From the NCBI GenBank assembly GCA_905479075.1, contig CAJQLA010000006.1:157796-221795 (forward strand): 64,000 bases of DNA. Reading direction: 5' to 3'. The translations under genes were made by a program, and so were the position numbers. Positions 10,092 through 19,672 of the stretch are shown piece by piece. Every line of letters begins with the position of its first letter. Positions within the stretch are counted from its first letter, which is position 1. This stretch comes from an uncultured Gammaproteobacteria bacterium (GTDB lineage: Bacteria; Pseudomonadota; Gammaproteobacteria; Nitrosococcales; Methylophagaceae). The notes under the pieces were generated by a model, which saw nothing but the letters and a program-made list of their open reading frames with translations, ran no database searches and was not told the DNA's origin.

Positions 10092-11045
10092 ATGTTCATG
10101 AAAAAATTGACTATTTTAGGTGCGGCAGCATCATTAGCATTTTCTGCAGCAGCCATCGCCGATGTTGATCCGGCATTACCAGACTATCAAAAATCAAGCG
10201 GTGTTTCAGGCAACCTGTCCAGTGTTGGCTCAGACACATTAGCTAACTTGATGACACTTTGGGCTGAAGAATTCAAGCGTGAATACCCAAATGTAAATAT
10301 TCAAATCCAAGCTGCGGGCTCTTCAACTGCGCCACCTGCATTAACAGAGGGTACTGCAAATTTCGGCCCTATGAGTCGTAAGATGAAAGATAAAGAAACA
10401 GCGGCTTTTGAAGCGAAATATGGTTATAAAGCGACACCTATCCGTGTGGCAATTGATGCCTTAGCGGTATATGTACATAAAGATAACCCAATTGAAGGTA
10501 TGACAATTCCTCAAGTCGATGCGGTTTTCTCTGCAACACGCAAATGTGGTGCTGCTGAAGATATTACAAGTTGGAGTCAATTAGGCAGCAACTTGGGCAA
10601 TATTCAGCTTTACGGCCGTAACTCAGTTTCAGGTACGTATGGTTACTTTAAGAAAAAAGCATTATGTAAAGGTGACTTTAAAAATAGTGTAAATGAGCAG
10701 CCTGGTTCTGCTTCAGTCGTGCAAGGTGTCACTAAATCGCTAAATGGTATTGGTTACTCAGGTATCGGTTATAAAACATCTGGCGTTAAAGCAGTTGCTT
10801 TAACGAAAAAAGAAGGTACACCTTTTATTGCAGCTACTAAAGCAAATGCAGCAAATGGTACTTATCCACTATCTCGTTACCTATATGTCTATGTGAACAA
10901 AGCGCCTAATAAACCATTAACGCCAATTGATCGTGAATTCTTTAAAATGGTTTTATCAAAAGTAGGTCAAAAAGTTGTAATGAAAGATGGTTATGTTCCA
11001 TTGCCCGTGGAAGTTGTCGAAAAAGAACTGGCTAAACTTAAATAA
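10092..11045 (+). CDS. pstS: Phosphate-binding periplasmic protein PstS
   Basis: High-affinity periplasmic phosphate receptor that feeds the PstCAB transporter. The 317-residue precursor begins with a signal peptide ([20 protein letters not shown]). The phosphate-binding loops are seen as [29 protein letters not shown] and [21 protein letters not shown] at 10092 is preferred over 10098 because GGGAG at 10077-10081 lies 10 bases before it. It is the first pst gene behind four Pho half-sites and is followed by a terminator hairpin, so it is probably made in excess over pstCAB. Confidence 0.96.
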   Translation: MFMKKLTILGAAASLAFSAAAIADVDPALPDYQKSSGVSGNLSSVGSDTLANLMTLWAEEFKREYPNVNIQIQAAGSSTAPPALTEGTANFGPMSRKMKDKETAAFEAKYGYKATPIRVAIDALAVYVHKDNPIEGMTIPQVDAVFSATRKCGAAEDITSWSQLGSNLGNIQLYGRNSVSGTYGYFKKKALCKGDFKNSVNEQPGSASVVQGVTKSLNGIGYSGIGYKTSGVKAVALTKKEGTPFIAATKANAANGTYPLSRYLYVYVNKAPNKPLTPIDREFFKMVLSKVGQKVVMKDGYVPLPVEVVEKELAKLK

Positions 11046-11068
11046 CCAATTTTAGCATTAAAATTAAT

Positions 11069-11100
11069 AACGCCTCGTACAAAGTGTACGGGGCGTTTTA
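11069..11100 (+). terminator. Intercistronic terminator after pstS
   Basis: A 13-bp stem with one T-G wobble: arm 11069-11081 (AACGCCTCGTACA) pairs with 11085-11097 (TGTACGGGGCGTT) around a 3-base AAG loop, followed by a short T/A run. The position between pstS and pstC suggests partial termination, giving many pstS transcripts and fewer for the permease genes. Confidence 0.8.
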
Positions 11101-11207
11101 TTCTGGAATATAATTGGACGCTCCAAATTAGAGCTATTCTTAAAATTATGTACAAGTGGTCCTTTTAATACAGGACTAACTTTAATTAAAGTGAGATCAA
11201 AGCCATT

Positions 11208-13481
11208 ATGGTTGAGAATTCTTCAATAGGCAGTGTGTTACCACCAACAGGATCGCCCGTCGCAAAAAGACGCCGGGCTTGGCGCGAATTTAAAGATCGT
11301 GTTGCCAGATATGGTGTTGCAATGGGTGGCGTTTCTGTCATTTTTGCCATTGTATTGATCTTTTTCTACCTACTTTATGTTGTCTTACCCTTATTTTATG
11401 GGGCAGAGGTAGACACGAAATCGGAATATCAATATAGCGCTAATTCGGCGAGTTACTTAGCCTTAAATGAATATAATGATGTTGCCTTAAGTGTCGACAT
11501 GTCAGGTCAGGTTACTTTCTTTGCTGCTGATACCGGTAAAGAGATATTGACACCTCAATTGTCTTTGCCAGAAGGGAGTGCAATCACTAGTTTTAGTAGT
11601 GGTGACGCCACAACAGGTATCCTTAGCTATGGCTTTGATAATGGACAGGTTTTATTGTTCAAGCGTGAATATAAAATTAGTTACCCAGATGATAAGCGCA
11701 AAATCACCCCATTTATTAGTTATCCATTGGGACAAGAATCAATTCAGGTTGATCCAAAAGGAAGGAGGGTTAGTTTACTTTCTGTTCAAAGCAATGATGA
11801 ACAGTCTAGCTTTGCTGCATTAACAGAAAACAATAGTTTAGTACTGCAAAGTACTATCAGAGAGCAAGATTTTCTTGACGAAGATGCATTCACTTTAACC
11901 ACGCAAATTGGCGAAATTGATTTAAGTGAGTTCGGTGAGATCACACATATGGAAATGGATATTGACCAGCGTGAGCTTTATATCGTCAACCGAAAAGGTT
12001 TTATCGCTTACTACGATATCCAAAATATTGAACAAGCTCGATTAATACAACAAATAAAAGCGGTACCTCATGGCGTTGATATTACGACGCTGGAGTTTTT
12101 AACAGGGGGTATCTCTATCCTTGTTGGGCGAAGCGATGGTCAAATTGATCAATGGTTCCCGGTTAGAGGTGAAGATAACAACACTATTTTGCATAATGTC
12201 CGAAGTTTTAAGGAGCAAAGTGCAGCCATCATACAAATCGAACCAGAATATGCGCGTAAAGGTTTTATTGCCTTAGATCAAACAGGCGATTTTGGTATTT
12301 ATCACACGACAGCACACCGTACTTTATTAGTTGAGCCGCTAAGTGATCATGCGAATGTGAAAATGGCTTTATCGCCCAGAGCGAATGGCCTATTAAGTTT
12401 AGCGATTGATGGCAAGGCGAAGCTGTTAGTTATAGATAATGAACATCCTGAAGTGTCATGGCACTCATTATGGCAAGAGGTCTGGTATGAAAGCCGTGAT
12501 AAGCCAGAGTATATATGGCAATCGTCTTCGGCTAGTAATGACTTTGAGCCTAAACTTAGCTTGAGCCCGTTGACCTTTGGTACGATTAAAGCGGCATTTT
12601 ACGCCATGATGGTGGCTGTTCCTTTGGCAATCATGGGTGCGATTTTCACGGCTTATTTTATGTCGCCAAAAATGCGAACTTTAGTGAAGCCAACCATAGA
12701 AATTATGGAGGCATTGCCAACGGTTATTCTTGGTTTCTTAGCGGGGTTATGGTTAGCCCCGATTGTCGAAGGCAATTTGCCAGGCGTCTTTTCGATATTG
12801 GTGTTATTGCCCATTATGACCATATTAACTGCATGGCTATGGACTAAATTACCAGCGGTTATTAGAGAGCGAATACCTGATGGTTGGGAAGCAGCAATAT
12901 TGATACCGATTGTCATCCTGGTGGGCGTGGTGTCTATGTTGGCGAGTCCGACACTTGAATTATGGTTGTTTAATGGTGATATGCCGCGTTGGTTGGATGA
13001 GGTAGGAATCGGTTTTGATCAGCGTAATTCATTGGTAGTCGGGCTGGTGATGGGTTTTGCCGTTATTCCGACTATTTTTTCAATTACTGAAGATGCCATA
13101 TTTGGCGTGCCGAAACATTTAACAATCGGTTCACTAGCACTAGGGGCAACGCCTTGGCAAACACTAACTCGGGTTGTTTTATTGACGGCGAGTCCGGGTA
13201 TTTTCTCAGCGGTGATGATTGGTTTGGGTCGTGCGGTTGGTGAAACAATGATTGTGTTAATGGCAACGGGTAATACACCGATAATGGACTTCAATATTTT
13301 TGAAGGCTTTAGAGCCCTATCCGCCAATATTGCGGTGGAAATGCCGGAAGCAGAAGTGGCCAGTTCGCATTATCGAGTCCTGTTTTTAGCTGCTTTGGTT
13401 TTATTCATGGCGACATTCATTTTTAACACAGTTGCTGAAGTTGTACGCCAGCGACTACGTGTTAAATACAGCAGTTTGTAG
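11208..13481 (+). CDS. pstC: Phosphate ABC transporter permease PstC, long form with periplasmic domain
   Basis: One of the two membrane subunits of the high-affinity phosphate transporter. At 757 residues it is more than twice the E. coli PstC. After a first membrane segment (about residues 35-62) comes a roughly 380-residue hydrophilic domain of repeated beta-rich units (NSASYLALNEYNDVALSVD, FISYPLGQ, GFIAYYDI, ILVGRSDGQIDQWFPV, KGFIALDQTGDFGIYHT) that looks like a WD/beta-propeller. The usual permease domain follows (about 450-750) with the EAA-type loop [19 protein letters not shown] and GRAVGETMIVLMATG. Such long PstC forms occur in other gammaproteobacteria; the propeller assignment is my reading of the repeats. 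Confidence 0.93.
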   Translation: MVENSSIGSVLPPTGSPVAKRRRAWREFKDRVARYGVAMGGVSVIFAIVLIFFYLLYVVLPLFYGAEVDTKSEYQYSANSASYLALNEYNDVALSVDMSGQVTFFAADTGKEILTPQLSLPEGSAITSFSSGDATTGILSYGFDNGQVLLFKREYKISYPDDKRKITPFISYPLGQESIQVDPKGRRVSLLSVQSNDEQSSFAALTENNSLVLQSTIREQDFLDEDAFTLTTQIGEIDLSEFGEITHMEMDIDQRELYIVNRKGFIAYYDIQNIEQARLIQQIKAVPHGVDITTLEFLTGGISILVGRSDGQIDQWFPVRGEDNNTILHNVRSFKEQSAAIIQIEPEYARKGFIALDQTGDFGIYHTTAHRTLLVEPLSDHANVKMALSPRANGLLSLAIDGKAKLLVIDNEHPEVSWHSLWQEVWYESRDKPEYIWQSSSASNDFEPKLSLSPLTFGTIKAAFYAMMVAVPLAIMGAIFTAYFMSPKMRTLVKPTIEIMEALPTVILGFLAGLWLAPIVEGNLPGVFSILVLLPIMTILTAWLWTKLPAVIRERIPDGWEAAILIPIVILVGVVSMLASPTLELWLFNGDMPRWLDEVGIGFDQRNSLVVGLVMGFAVIPTIFSITEDAIFGVPKHLTIGSLALGATPWQTLTRVVLLTASPGIFSAVMIGLGRAVGETMIVLMATGNTPIMDFNIFEGFRALSANIAVEMPEAEVASSHYRVLFLAALVLFMATFIFNTVAEVVRQRLRVKYSSL

Positions 13482-13493
13482 GTGAGTAAAAAG

Positions 13494-15164
13494 ATGTCTA
13501 ATCAATCATTTTCTTCTTGGTCCAAAAACGGTACGCCATGGGTTTGGATCAATGCCGGTGCTGTCAGCGTTAGCCTAGTCATGGTGATAGGACTGCTAGG
13601 GCTTATCGCAGTACGAGGCTTAAGCCACTTTTGGCCAGCAGATATTGTGTCAATAAATTATACAGAGCCAGGACAAGAGTCTACTGTTTTGCTTGGTGAA
13701 ATGGTCGATAAAGAAGTCGTTTCAGCGCTTCGTTTAAAAAATACCGGTGTAGATTTACCTGAAGGCCAAACGAGCGGAGAACGATTTCTATTAAAAGTGG
13801 GTAATCGTGATTATTTCGGTCTTGATTTTAAATGGATAAATGGTCCTTGGATAAGTGAACCAAACTACCCAGAAAATGTTGTGGCTATTGAACGACGGGA
13901 ATGGGGGCATTTTTATGGTTATTTAAAAAATGTCAGCGAGAAACATCAAGTCGTTTCATCGGGCGAACAAGCATGGCAGGAATTCCAACAACGTTTGAAG
14001 CGTAGTAACTTTTTAGTCGATGAAATAAAGTCGATAGAAAAGCATGAAATTGGTGAAATTAATCATGCCCTTGAGGAATTAAGACTTGAGACTCGTCGTT
14101 TGGAATTAGATGGCGTTGTCGAAGGTTCGTCACCTTATCAAGAAATCGAACTAGAAAAGCGTCAATGGGATGTTCGTTATAAAGAGTTGCAAGGACAACT
14201 GGCAGATTTATATTCAGAGTTAGCCAGAGATCAAATTGTTGTAACGATGTCAGATGGGCGGGATGTTGAAATACCGTTAGCGAAAATCGTGGATGCTTTT
14301 CAGCCTAACAAAATGTCAGTGGGTGAAAAGCTTGCTCATTATGGTCATGAAGTGTGGAAGTTTGTGTCGGGTGATCCGCGTGAAGCAAATACTGAAGGAG
14401 GGATTTTCCCAGCGATATTCGGCACGGTTATGATGGTCATGATTATGGCGATATTAGTGACTCCGTTTGGTGTTGTGGCAGCAGTTTATTTGAAGGAATA
14501 TGCGACACAAGGACCGATGATTCGTTTGATACGTATCGCGGTTAATAACCTAGCGGGTGTTCCATCAATTGTTTATGGTGTATTTGGTTTAGGGTTCTTT
14601 GTTTATTTCCTCGGTGGGAATATTGATGAACTATTCTTCCAAGCCAGTTTACCGGCACCCACATTTGGTACGCCAGGTTTGATGTGGGCATCATTAACGC
14701 TGGCGATTTTAACAGTGCCTGTGGTTATTGTGGCAACTGAAGAAGGCTTGTCGCGTATTCCGCGTAATATCCGTGAAGGTAGCCTGGCATTAGGTGCGAC
14801 AAAAGCAGAAACGTTGTGGCGGACAGTATTACCTATGGCGGCTCCGGCAATGATGACGGGGTTAATTCTGGCTGTAGCCCGTGCAGCAGGTGAGGTTGCG
14901 CCATTGATGATGGTGGGTGTTGTAAAACTTGCGCCGGCTTTGGCTGTCGATACTATTGCACCGTATTTACATCTTGACCGCCAGTTTATGCATTTGGGTT
15001 TTCATATTTATGATGTTGGTTTCCAAAGTCCAAATGTTGAAGCAGCAAGACCGTTAGTTTATGCCACCGCCTTATTATTAGTGTTAATTATTATCGTACT
15101 GAATTTAGCAGCGATTGGTATTCGTAATCGTTTACGCGAAAACTTTAAAGCAAGTGAGAATTAG
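13494..15164 (+). CDS. pstA: Phosphate ABC transporter permease PstA, long form
   Basis: Second membrane subunit of PstSCAB. ATG at 13494 is chosen over GTG at 13482 because AGGTGAG (13480-13486) lies 7 bases before it and none precedes the GTG. The protein of about 556 residues has an N-terminal membrane segment, then about 270 hydrophilic residues including a charged coiled-coil-like stretch (near 165-245, [34 protein letters not shown]). The permease domain follows with the loop [20 protein letters not shown] and [16 protein letters not shown]. The extension parallels the long PstC next to it, suggesting the two extra domains work together on the periplasmic face. Confidence 0.93.
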   Translation: MSNQSFSSWSKNGTPWVWINAGAVSVSLVMVIGLLGLIAVRGLSHFWPADIVSINYTEPGQESTVLLGEMVDKEVVSALRLKNTGVDLPEGQTSGERFLLKVGNRDYFGLDFKWINGPWISEPNYPENVVAIERREWGHFYGYLKNVSEKHQVVSSGEQAWQEFQQRLKRSNFLVDEIKSIEKHEIGEINHALEELRLETRRLELDGVVEGSSPYQEIELEKRQWDVRYKELQGQLADLYSELARDQIVVTMSDGRDVEIPLAKIVDAFQPNKMSVGEKLAHYGHEVWKFVSGDPREANTEGGIFPAIFGTVMMVMIMAILVTPFGVVAAVYLKEYATQGPMIRLIRIAVNNLAGVPSIVYGVFGLGFFVYFLGGNIDELFFQASLPAPTFGTPGLMWASLTLAILTVPVVIVATEEGLSRIPRNIREGSLALGATKAETLWRTVLPMAAPAMMTGLILAVARAAGEVAPLMMVGVVKLAPALAVDTIAPYLHLDRQFMHLGFHIYDVGFQSPNVEAARPLVYATALLLVLIIIVLNLAAIGIRNRLRENFKASEN

Positions 15165-15165
15165 G

Positions 15166-16011
15166 ATGGAAGCAGTGAAAGAGCAAGTAAGCACGCAAGC
15201 ACGTGCTATTGATATTGAATCAATGCAACGAAGCCAGAAACTAAATTTGGCAGATGAAAAGATTTGTCTTGAAGTAAAAGATTTTAATTTGTTTTATGGC
15301 TCCAAGCAGGCATTGCATAACATAAACATGTCAGTCGCTAAAAACCGTGTCACAGCCTTTATCGGCCCAAGTGGTTGTGGTAAGTCAACATTATTACGCT
15401 GTTTTAATCGTATGAATGATTTGATCGATACAGTGAAAATTGATGGTCAAATGTTGTTAGATGGCCAAGATCTTAATAAACAGTCAGTGAATGTTGCTGA
15501 CTTACGTCGACAAGTCGGTATGGTGTTCCAAAAGCCAAATCCATTTCCAAAATCAATTTATGAAAATGTCGCCTATGGTCTCAGATTGCAGGGTGTAAAT
15601 GATCGAGAAACACTAGATCGTGTGGTAGAAAAATCTCTTAAAGGTGCGGCACTGTGGGATGAGGTCAAAGACCGGCTGCAAGAATCAGCAATGGGCATGT
15701 CAGGCGGTCAACAGCAGCGCCTAGTGATTGCGCGTGCGATAGCGATTGAACCTGAGGTGCTGTTGCTTGATGAGCCTGCATCGGCACTTGATCCCTTATC
15801 AACATTAAAAATCGAAGAGCTGATTTATGAACTCAAGGAAAAATATACCATTGTGATTGTGACACATAATATGCAGCAAGCAGCACGGGTCTCAGACTAT
15901 ACTGCATTTATGTATATGGGTGAGTTGATAGAGTTTGGTGCAACTGATGAGCTATTTACCAACCCTACCAAGAAACAAACAGAAGATTATATTACCGGCC
16001 GTTACGGATAG
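15166..16011 (+). CDS. pstB: Phosphate ABC transporter ATP-binding protein PstB
   Basis: Cytoplasmic ATPase of the phosphate transporter. The 281 residues carry Walker [21 protein letters not shown]-loop [19 protein letters not shown], the ABC signature MSGGQQQRL, Walker [14 protein letters not shown] and the switch His in [14 protein letters not shown] at 15166 is used, one base after the pstA stop; an in-frame upstream start would lie inside pstA and encodes residues unlike the family. The C-terminus ([10 protein letters not shown]) is typical of PstB. Confidence 0.97.
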   Translation: MEAVKEQVSTQARAIDIESMQRSQKLNLADEKICLEVKDFNLFYGSKQALHNINMSVAKNRVTAFIGPSGCGKSTLLRCFNRMNDLIDTVKIDGQMLLDGQDLNKQSVNVADLRRQVGMVFQKPNPFPKSIYENVAYGLRLQGVNDRETLDRVVEKSLKGAALWDEVKDRLQESAMGMSGGQQQRLVIARAIAIEPEVLLLDEPASALDPLSTLKIEELIYELKEKYTIVIVTHNMQQAARVSDYTAFMYMGELIEFGATDELFTNPTKKQTEDYITGRYG

Positions 16012-16038
16012 TTGGCTAGGAGCGATTAGGAGAACAAA

Positions 16039-16758
16039 ATGGTTACAAATTCACAACATATTTCACAACAGTTTGAAAAAGAATTGGAAGATATTCGTTC
16101 ACTTGTTTTGGCAATGGGTGGTTTAGTCGAACAACAAGTTAATAACGCTCAAGAAGCATTGATGACAGCAGATAGTGAGTTGGCTCGTAGTGTCATCAGT
16201 CTTGACGAGGATGTTAATGAGCTGGAAGTGACGATTGATGAAGAATGCATTCAAATCATTGCACTAAGACAGCCAACTGCAGGTGACCTGAGACTGGTAG
16301 CAGGTATTTTAAAAACCATTACCGATTTAGAGCGAATTGGTGATGAGTCAGTCAGTATCGCGCGTATGGCGATGAATTTGTCTGAAAAAGACCGACCTAA
16401 AAAGAACTACCGCGAATTATTGTCAATGGGAAATCATGTGCAAGGTATGTTGCGTGATGCACTTGATGCTTTTGCACGTTTAGATATTAAGCAAGCGATT
16501 CGTGTGGCACAAGAAGATCGTGAGATTGATGGTGAATACGAAGGTATTATCCGTCAGTTAATTACTTATATGATGGAAGACCCGCGTACAGTGACCAAAG
16601 CCATTGATATGATGTGGTCTGCTCGCTCATTTGAGCGAATAGCTGATCATGCTTGTAATATCTGCGAGCATGTTATTTATTTGGTTGAAGGGAAAGATGT
16701 TCGCCATTTAAGTTTAGAAAAAATGGAAAAAGTCGTAAAAAAAGCGGGCAAAAAATAA
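16039..16758 (+). CDS. phoU: Phosphate signalling protein PhoU
   Basis: Negative regulator linking the PstSCAB transporter to PhoR; it restrains PhoR kinase activity when phosphate is plentiful. The 239 residues form the two three-helix PhoU repeats, each with the metal-binding E/DxxxD signature: DLERIGDESVSIARMA (first) and SFERIADHACNICEHVIYL (second). A good ribosome-binding sequence (TAGGAG) precedes ATG 16039. It ends the pst operon ahead of a strong terminator. Confidence 0.97.
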   Translation: MVTNSQHISQQFEKELEDIRSLVLAMGGLVEQQVNNAQEALMTADSELARSVISLDEDVNELEVTIDEECIQIIALRQPTAGDLRLVAGILKTITDLERIGDESVSIARMAMNLSEKDRPKKNYRELLSMGNHVQGMLRDALDAFARLDIKQAIRVAQEDREIDGEYEGIIRQLITYMMEDPRTVTKAIDMMWSARSFERIADHACNICEHVIYLVEGKDVRHLSLEKMEKVVKKAGKK

Positions 16759-16776
16759 CAGTCACTCAATTTTAAT

Positions 16777-16813
16777 AAAAAGCCCATGCTTATTAATGAG
16801 CATGGGCTTTTTT
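16777..16813 (+). terminator. Rho-independent terminator of the pst-phoU operon
   Basis: A perfect 14-bp stem (16777-16790 with 16799-16812; core AGCCCATGCT / AGCATGGGCT) around an 8-base loop, ending in a run of T. It lies 19 bases after the phoU stop. Confidence 0.95.
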
Positions 16814-16916
16814 GTTTCTATCATCTTGTTTTATTTAAAGTTAGAAATAATGGCTTGTTAAAGCGCAAGCAATGTATCACTATTGCATTGTTAAATGATG
16901 TGACTAAAGAGTAGAG

Positions 16917-18425
16917 ATGAGCACCACACAACAAGAAGATGAACATGCAATCCTGGCTGCTATAGACTTAGGATCAAACAGTTTTCACATGATTATTGCT
17001 CGTCTGAGAGATGGACATTTCCAAGTGATGGATCGCTTACGCGAAATGGTACAGCTCAGAGCTGGAATCGACAGGAGAGGCAATCTAAATAAAGTATCTC
17101 AACAACGTGCAATTGCCTGTTTAGAGCGATTTGGTGAAAGGATTAGAGATCTACCAGAGGGTAGTGTTCGTGTGGTGGGCACCAATACTTTACGCGTTGC
17201 TAAAAATAGTCAGGAGTTTCTTAGAAAGGCTAGAAAAGCGCTTGGACATCCTATTGAAGTAGTGGCGGGTGAGGAGGAAGCACGCCTTATTTACTTAGGT
17301 GTCTCTCACGCCCTTGCATTTGATAATAGCCGACGCTTAGTGATGGATATCGGTGGTGGTAGTACCGAGTTTATTATCGGCGAGGGTGATTTCTGGATAG
17401 AACGAGAAAGTCTTTCCATGGGCTGTGTTAGTTTTTCACAACGATACTTTCCTGATGGCGTTATCTCTCAAACAATGATGAAAAAAGCGGTTATTGCTGC
17501 CAGTTCTGAGTTACGTGCTATTCAGCAACCCTACCGTAAGGCCGGGTGGGCTGAAGCGGTAGGCGCTTCAGGTACTATTCGTTGTGCGGCTAACATTATT
17601 AAAGAACAAGGCTGGGCTGAAGATGGCGTCATTACACCACAGGCCTTAGATAATTTAGTTAATGCTATTACTTCAGTTAGTCATATTAGTGAGCTTAATC
17701 TCACAGGTCTAAGTGCAGAGCGCGCATCTGTTCTTCCAGGTGGCGTAGCTGTACTGAAAGCCTCATTCGACAGATTGCGAATTGATCGAATGATAGTGTC
17801 AGATGGCGCTCTACGTGAAGGCTTATTATATGACTTGCTAGGTCGAATTCAGCATGATGACGAACGGGATAGAACAGTTTTAGCATTCGGTCGGCGCTAT
17901 CAAATTGATGAAAAACAAGCGGACCATGTTATTACCATGGCCGATCAATTTTTTGAGCAAGTGCGAAAATCTTGTGAACTCGATGATGAGAATAAAGCGC
18001 AGTTGAGTTGGGCCGGTAGGCTACATGAAGTAGGGTTGTCCATTTCACATGATCAGTTTCATAAGCATTCATTTTATCTATTGGCTAATTCGAGTCTGCC
18101 CGGTTTTTCACGTGAGGAGCAATTAATATTGGCACTCTTAGTCTTAGGGCAAAGAAAGAAATTCCCTCAAAAACATTTTAAGGCATTGCCAAAAGAGTTG
18201 AGGCGTCCAACCAAATATTTAACTATTCTGTTACGTTTAGCCATGGTTTTTAATCGCGGCCGTTCAGAGGAAGTCGATACCTTTCCTGAGCTTTCGATTG
18301 AGGATAAGGTGATTCAATTGAGCCTATCGCCAGCTTGGCTTGAACAACACCCTCTAACTGGAGCTGATCTACAGAAAGAAGCTGATTACCTCAGTCGCAT
18401 TGATTATCAATTAATTATTAGTTAA
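16917..18425 (+). CDS. ppx: Exopolyphosphatase
   Basis: Releases phosphate from the ends of inorganic polyphosphate chains; the related GppA hydrolyses pppGpp. The 502 residues have the ASKHA phosphate loops AAIDLGSNSFHMIIARL (near 15-31) and VMDIGGGSTEFIIG, a central VGASGTIR segment and a C-terminal HD-like helical region (WAGRLHEVGLSISHDQFHKHSFYLL). That full length favours Ppx over the shorter forms. It stands just after the pst-phoU terminator on the same strand, so phosphate storage sits next to phosphate uptake; it should have its own promoter in 16814-16916. Confidence 0.93.
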   Translation: MSTTQQEDEHAILAAIDLGSNSFHMIIARLRDGHFQVMDRLREMVQLRAGIDRRGNLNKVSQQRAIACLERFGERIRDLPEGSVRVVGTNTLRVAKNSQEFLRKARKALGHPIEVVAGEEEARLIYLGVSHALAFDNSRRLVMDIGGGSTEFIIGEGDFWIERESLSMGCVSFSQRYFPDGVISQTMMKKAVIAASSELRAIQQPYRKAGWAEAVGASGTIRCAANIIKEQGWAEDGVITPQALDNLVNAITSVSHISELNLTGLSAERASVLPGGVAVLKASFDRLRIDRMIVSDGALREGLLYDLLGRIQHDDERDRTVLAFGRRYQIDEKQADHVITMADQFFEQVRKSCELDDENKAQLSWAGRLHEVGLSISHDQFHKHSFYLLANSSLPGFSREEQLILALLVLGQRKKFPQKHFKALPKELRRPTKYLTILLRLAMVFNRGRSEEVDTFPELSIEDKVIQLSLSPAWLEQHPLTGADLQKEADYLSRIDYQLIIS

Positions 18426-18442
18426 TTTTTGAGCAATTGAGG

Positions 18443-19462
18443 TTATTTAAGATCACAATTGACAGTGATATTCTCAGTCAAAGGTAAGGACTGGCATAAT
18501 AAAATCATATCTTTTTCTTTATCAGTCGCAGATAAAATTTCACTGTTTCTCATGACCACTTCACCTTCTAGTTTAGTGACCATACACATACCACAACGTG
18601 CTTGCTGGCAAAAATAAGCAGGCTTGAGATCATGGGCGAGCATGCTTTCAAGCAGTGTTTTACCCTCTAAATAGGGCACTGTGTGTTTTGTATCATCCAA
18701 AATAGCAGTAAACGAATTAATATCCGTTGCGATATCTGGCTTCTCATCAATTGCAGGCTCAGCATCTGAAATAAAGCGCTCGGTGAAAATAGTATTATTT
18801 TCGACACCTATTTCGCCTAGGACATTTTCAATCAAGTCCATAAAGGGTGTCGGGCCACAAATATAAAAATGAGTTTGTAAATTGTCGTTAATAAAGTGGT
18901 GAACGGCTTTTTGATCAACACGACCACTTTCACTGCTAATATGATGAACACAGCTAAACCGATCAGGATATTGTTGCTGTAATTCTTCTAGTTCGGCAGC
19001 AAAAATGCTCTGCTGGCGGTTAGAGTTCGCGTAAAGCAGCTTTATTGTTAGGTCTGTTTCGGCTAGTGCATATTTAATGATTGAAATGACAGGGGTAATA
19101 CCACTTCCTGCAGCAAATAATGTCAATGACGGTGGTGGGTTCTTGCTTAGTGTAAAACGGCCACTAGGTGGTGCAACATCAATAATGTCGCCTTCTTTTA
19201 TTGAATCGTTCAGTAGGTTTGAGGCGCGACCATCTTTAACTCGCTTAACAGTAATTTTTAAACCTGTTGGATCTCCAGGTAGGTTTGACAATGAGTAACA
19301 TCTATCTAAATAACTTTGTTGCCAAGATAGTCTTAATGAAAGAAATTGACCGGCTTTAAAATTAAACTGACTTTGATATTTATCATCTACTTTTAAAATA
19401 AACGATCGTGCTAGCGGAGTCTCGTCGATAATTTCACTGACGATAAGAGGGTAAAAATTCAT
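18443..19462 (-). CDS. Flavin/2Fe-2S oxidoreductase (FNR-like reductase fused to ferredoxin)
   Basis: A two-part electron transfer protein. Residues 1 to about 235 are a ferredoxin-NADP reductase-type domain with the FAD motif RCYSLSNLP, the NAD(P) site LFAAGSGITPVISIIK and YICGPTPFMD. Residues about 250-339 form a plant-type 2Fe-2S ferredoxin with cysteines in CQQARCGMC and LLCQS. The same order is found in PaaE, Hcr and oxygenase reductases. No oxygenase or hybrid-cluster gene is next to it, so the partner is unknown. It converges with ppx, 17 bases away. A specific substrate cannot be assigned. Confidence 0.85.
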   Translation of the reverse strand: MNFYPLIVSEIIDETPLARSFILKVDDKYQSQFNFKAGQFLSLRLSWQQSYLDRCYSLSNLPGDPTGLKITVKRVKDGRASNLLNDSIKEGDIIDVAPPSGRFTLSKNPPPSLTLFAAGSGITPVISIIKYALAETDLTIKLLYANSNRQQSIFAAELEELQQQYPDRFSCVHHISSESGRVDQKAVHHFINDNLQTHFYICGPTPFMDLIENVLGEIGVENNTIFTERFISDAEPAIDEKPDIATDINSFTAILDDTKHTVPYLEGKTLLESMLAHDLKPAYFCQQARCGMCMVTKLEGEVVMRNSEILSATDKEKDMILLCQSLPLTENITVNCDLK

Positions 19463-19628
19463 TGTAAAAACCTTAGGTTGATTCTAAGAATCTAATAGGG
19501 CGTAATTAAGAAGCCATCAAAAAGTAGAGATAGTATAGCGTGACGGCGCTAATTGTTCATATGAAGATAATGGGTGGTGTAGCAGTGGTTTTCAATAGGA
19601 GGTGTGGCGATGTTTCCGAAGGCCAAGC

Positions 19629-19648
19629 TCCTCTCCAGACGGAGAGGA
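19629..19648. other. Small inverted repeat between TonB receptor and reductase genes
   Basis: Perfect 8-bp arms TCCTCTCC (19629-19636) and GGAGAGGA (19641-19648) with an AGAC loop. It follows the TonB receptor gene by 25 bases in its reading direction, but no T-run follows on either strand. It may be a transcript-end hairpin or have no role. The rest of the 210-base gap holds nothing I recognise beyond a promoter region for the reductase. Confidence 0.4.
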
Positions 19649-19672
19649 ACTTAAGGAGATGAATATCGAAGT

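Noticed and set aside
13482..13493. GTG start for pstA at 13482
   Set aside because: No ribosome-binding site precedes it, while ATG 13494 has AGGTGAG at the right distance.
15115..15165. Upstream extension of pstB into pstA
   Set aside because: The added residues are unlike PstB proteins and ATG 15166 directly follows the pstA stop.
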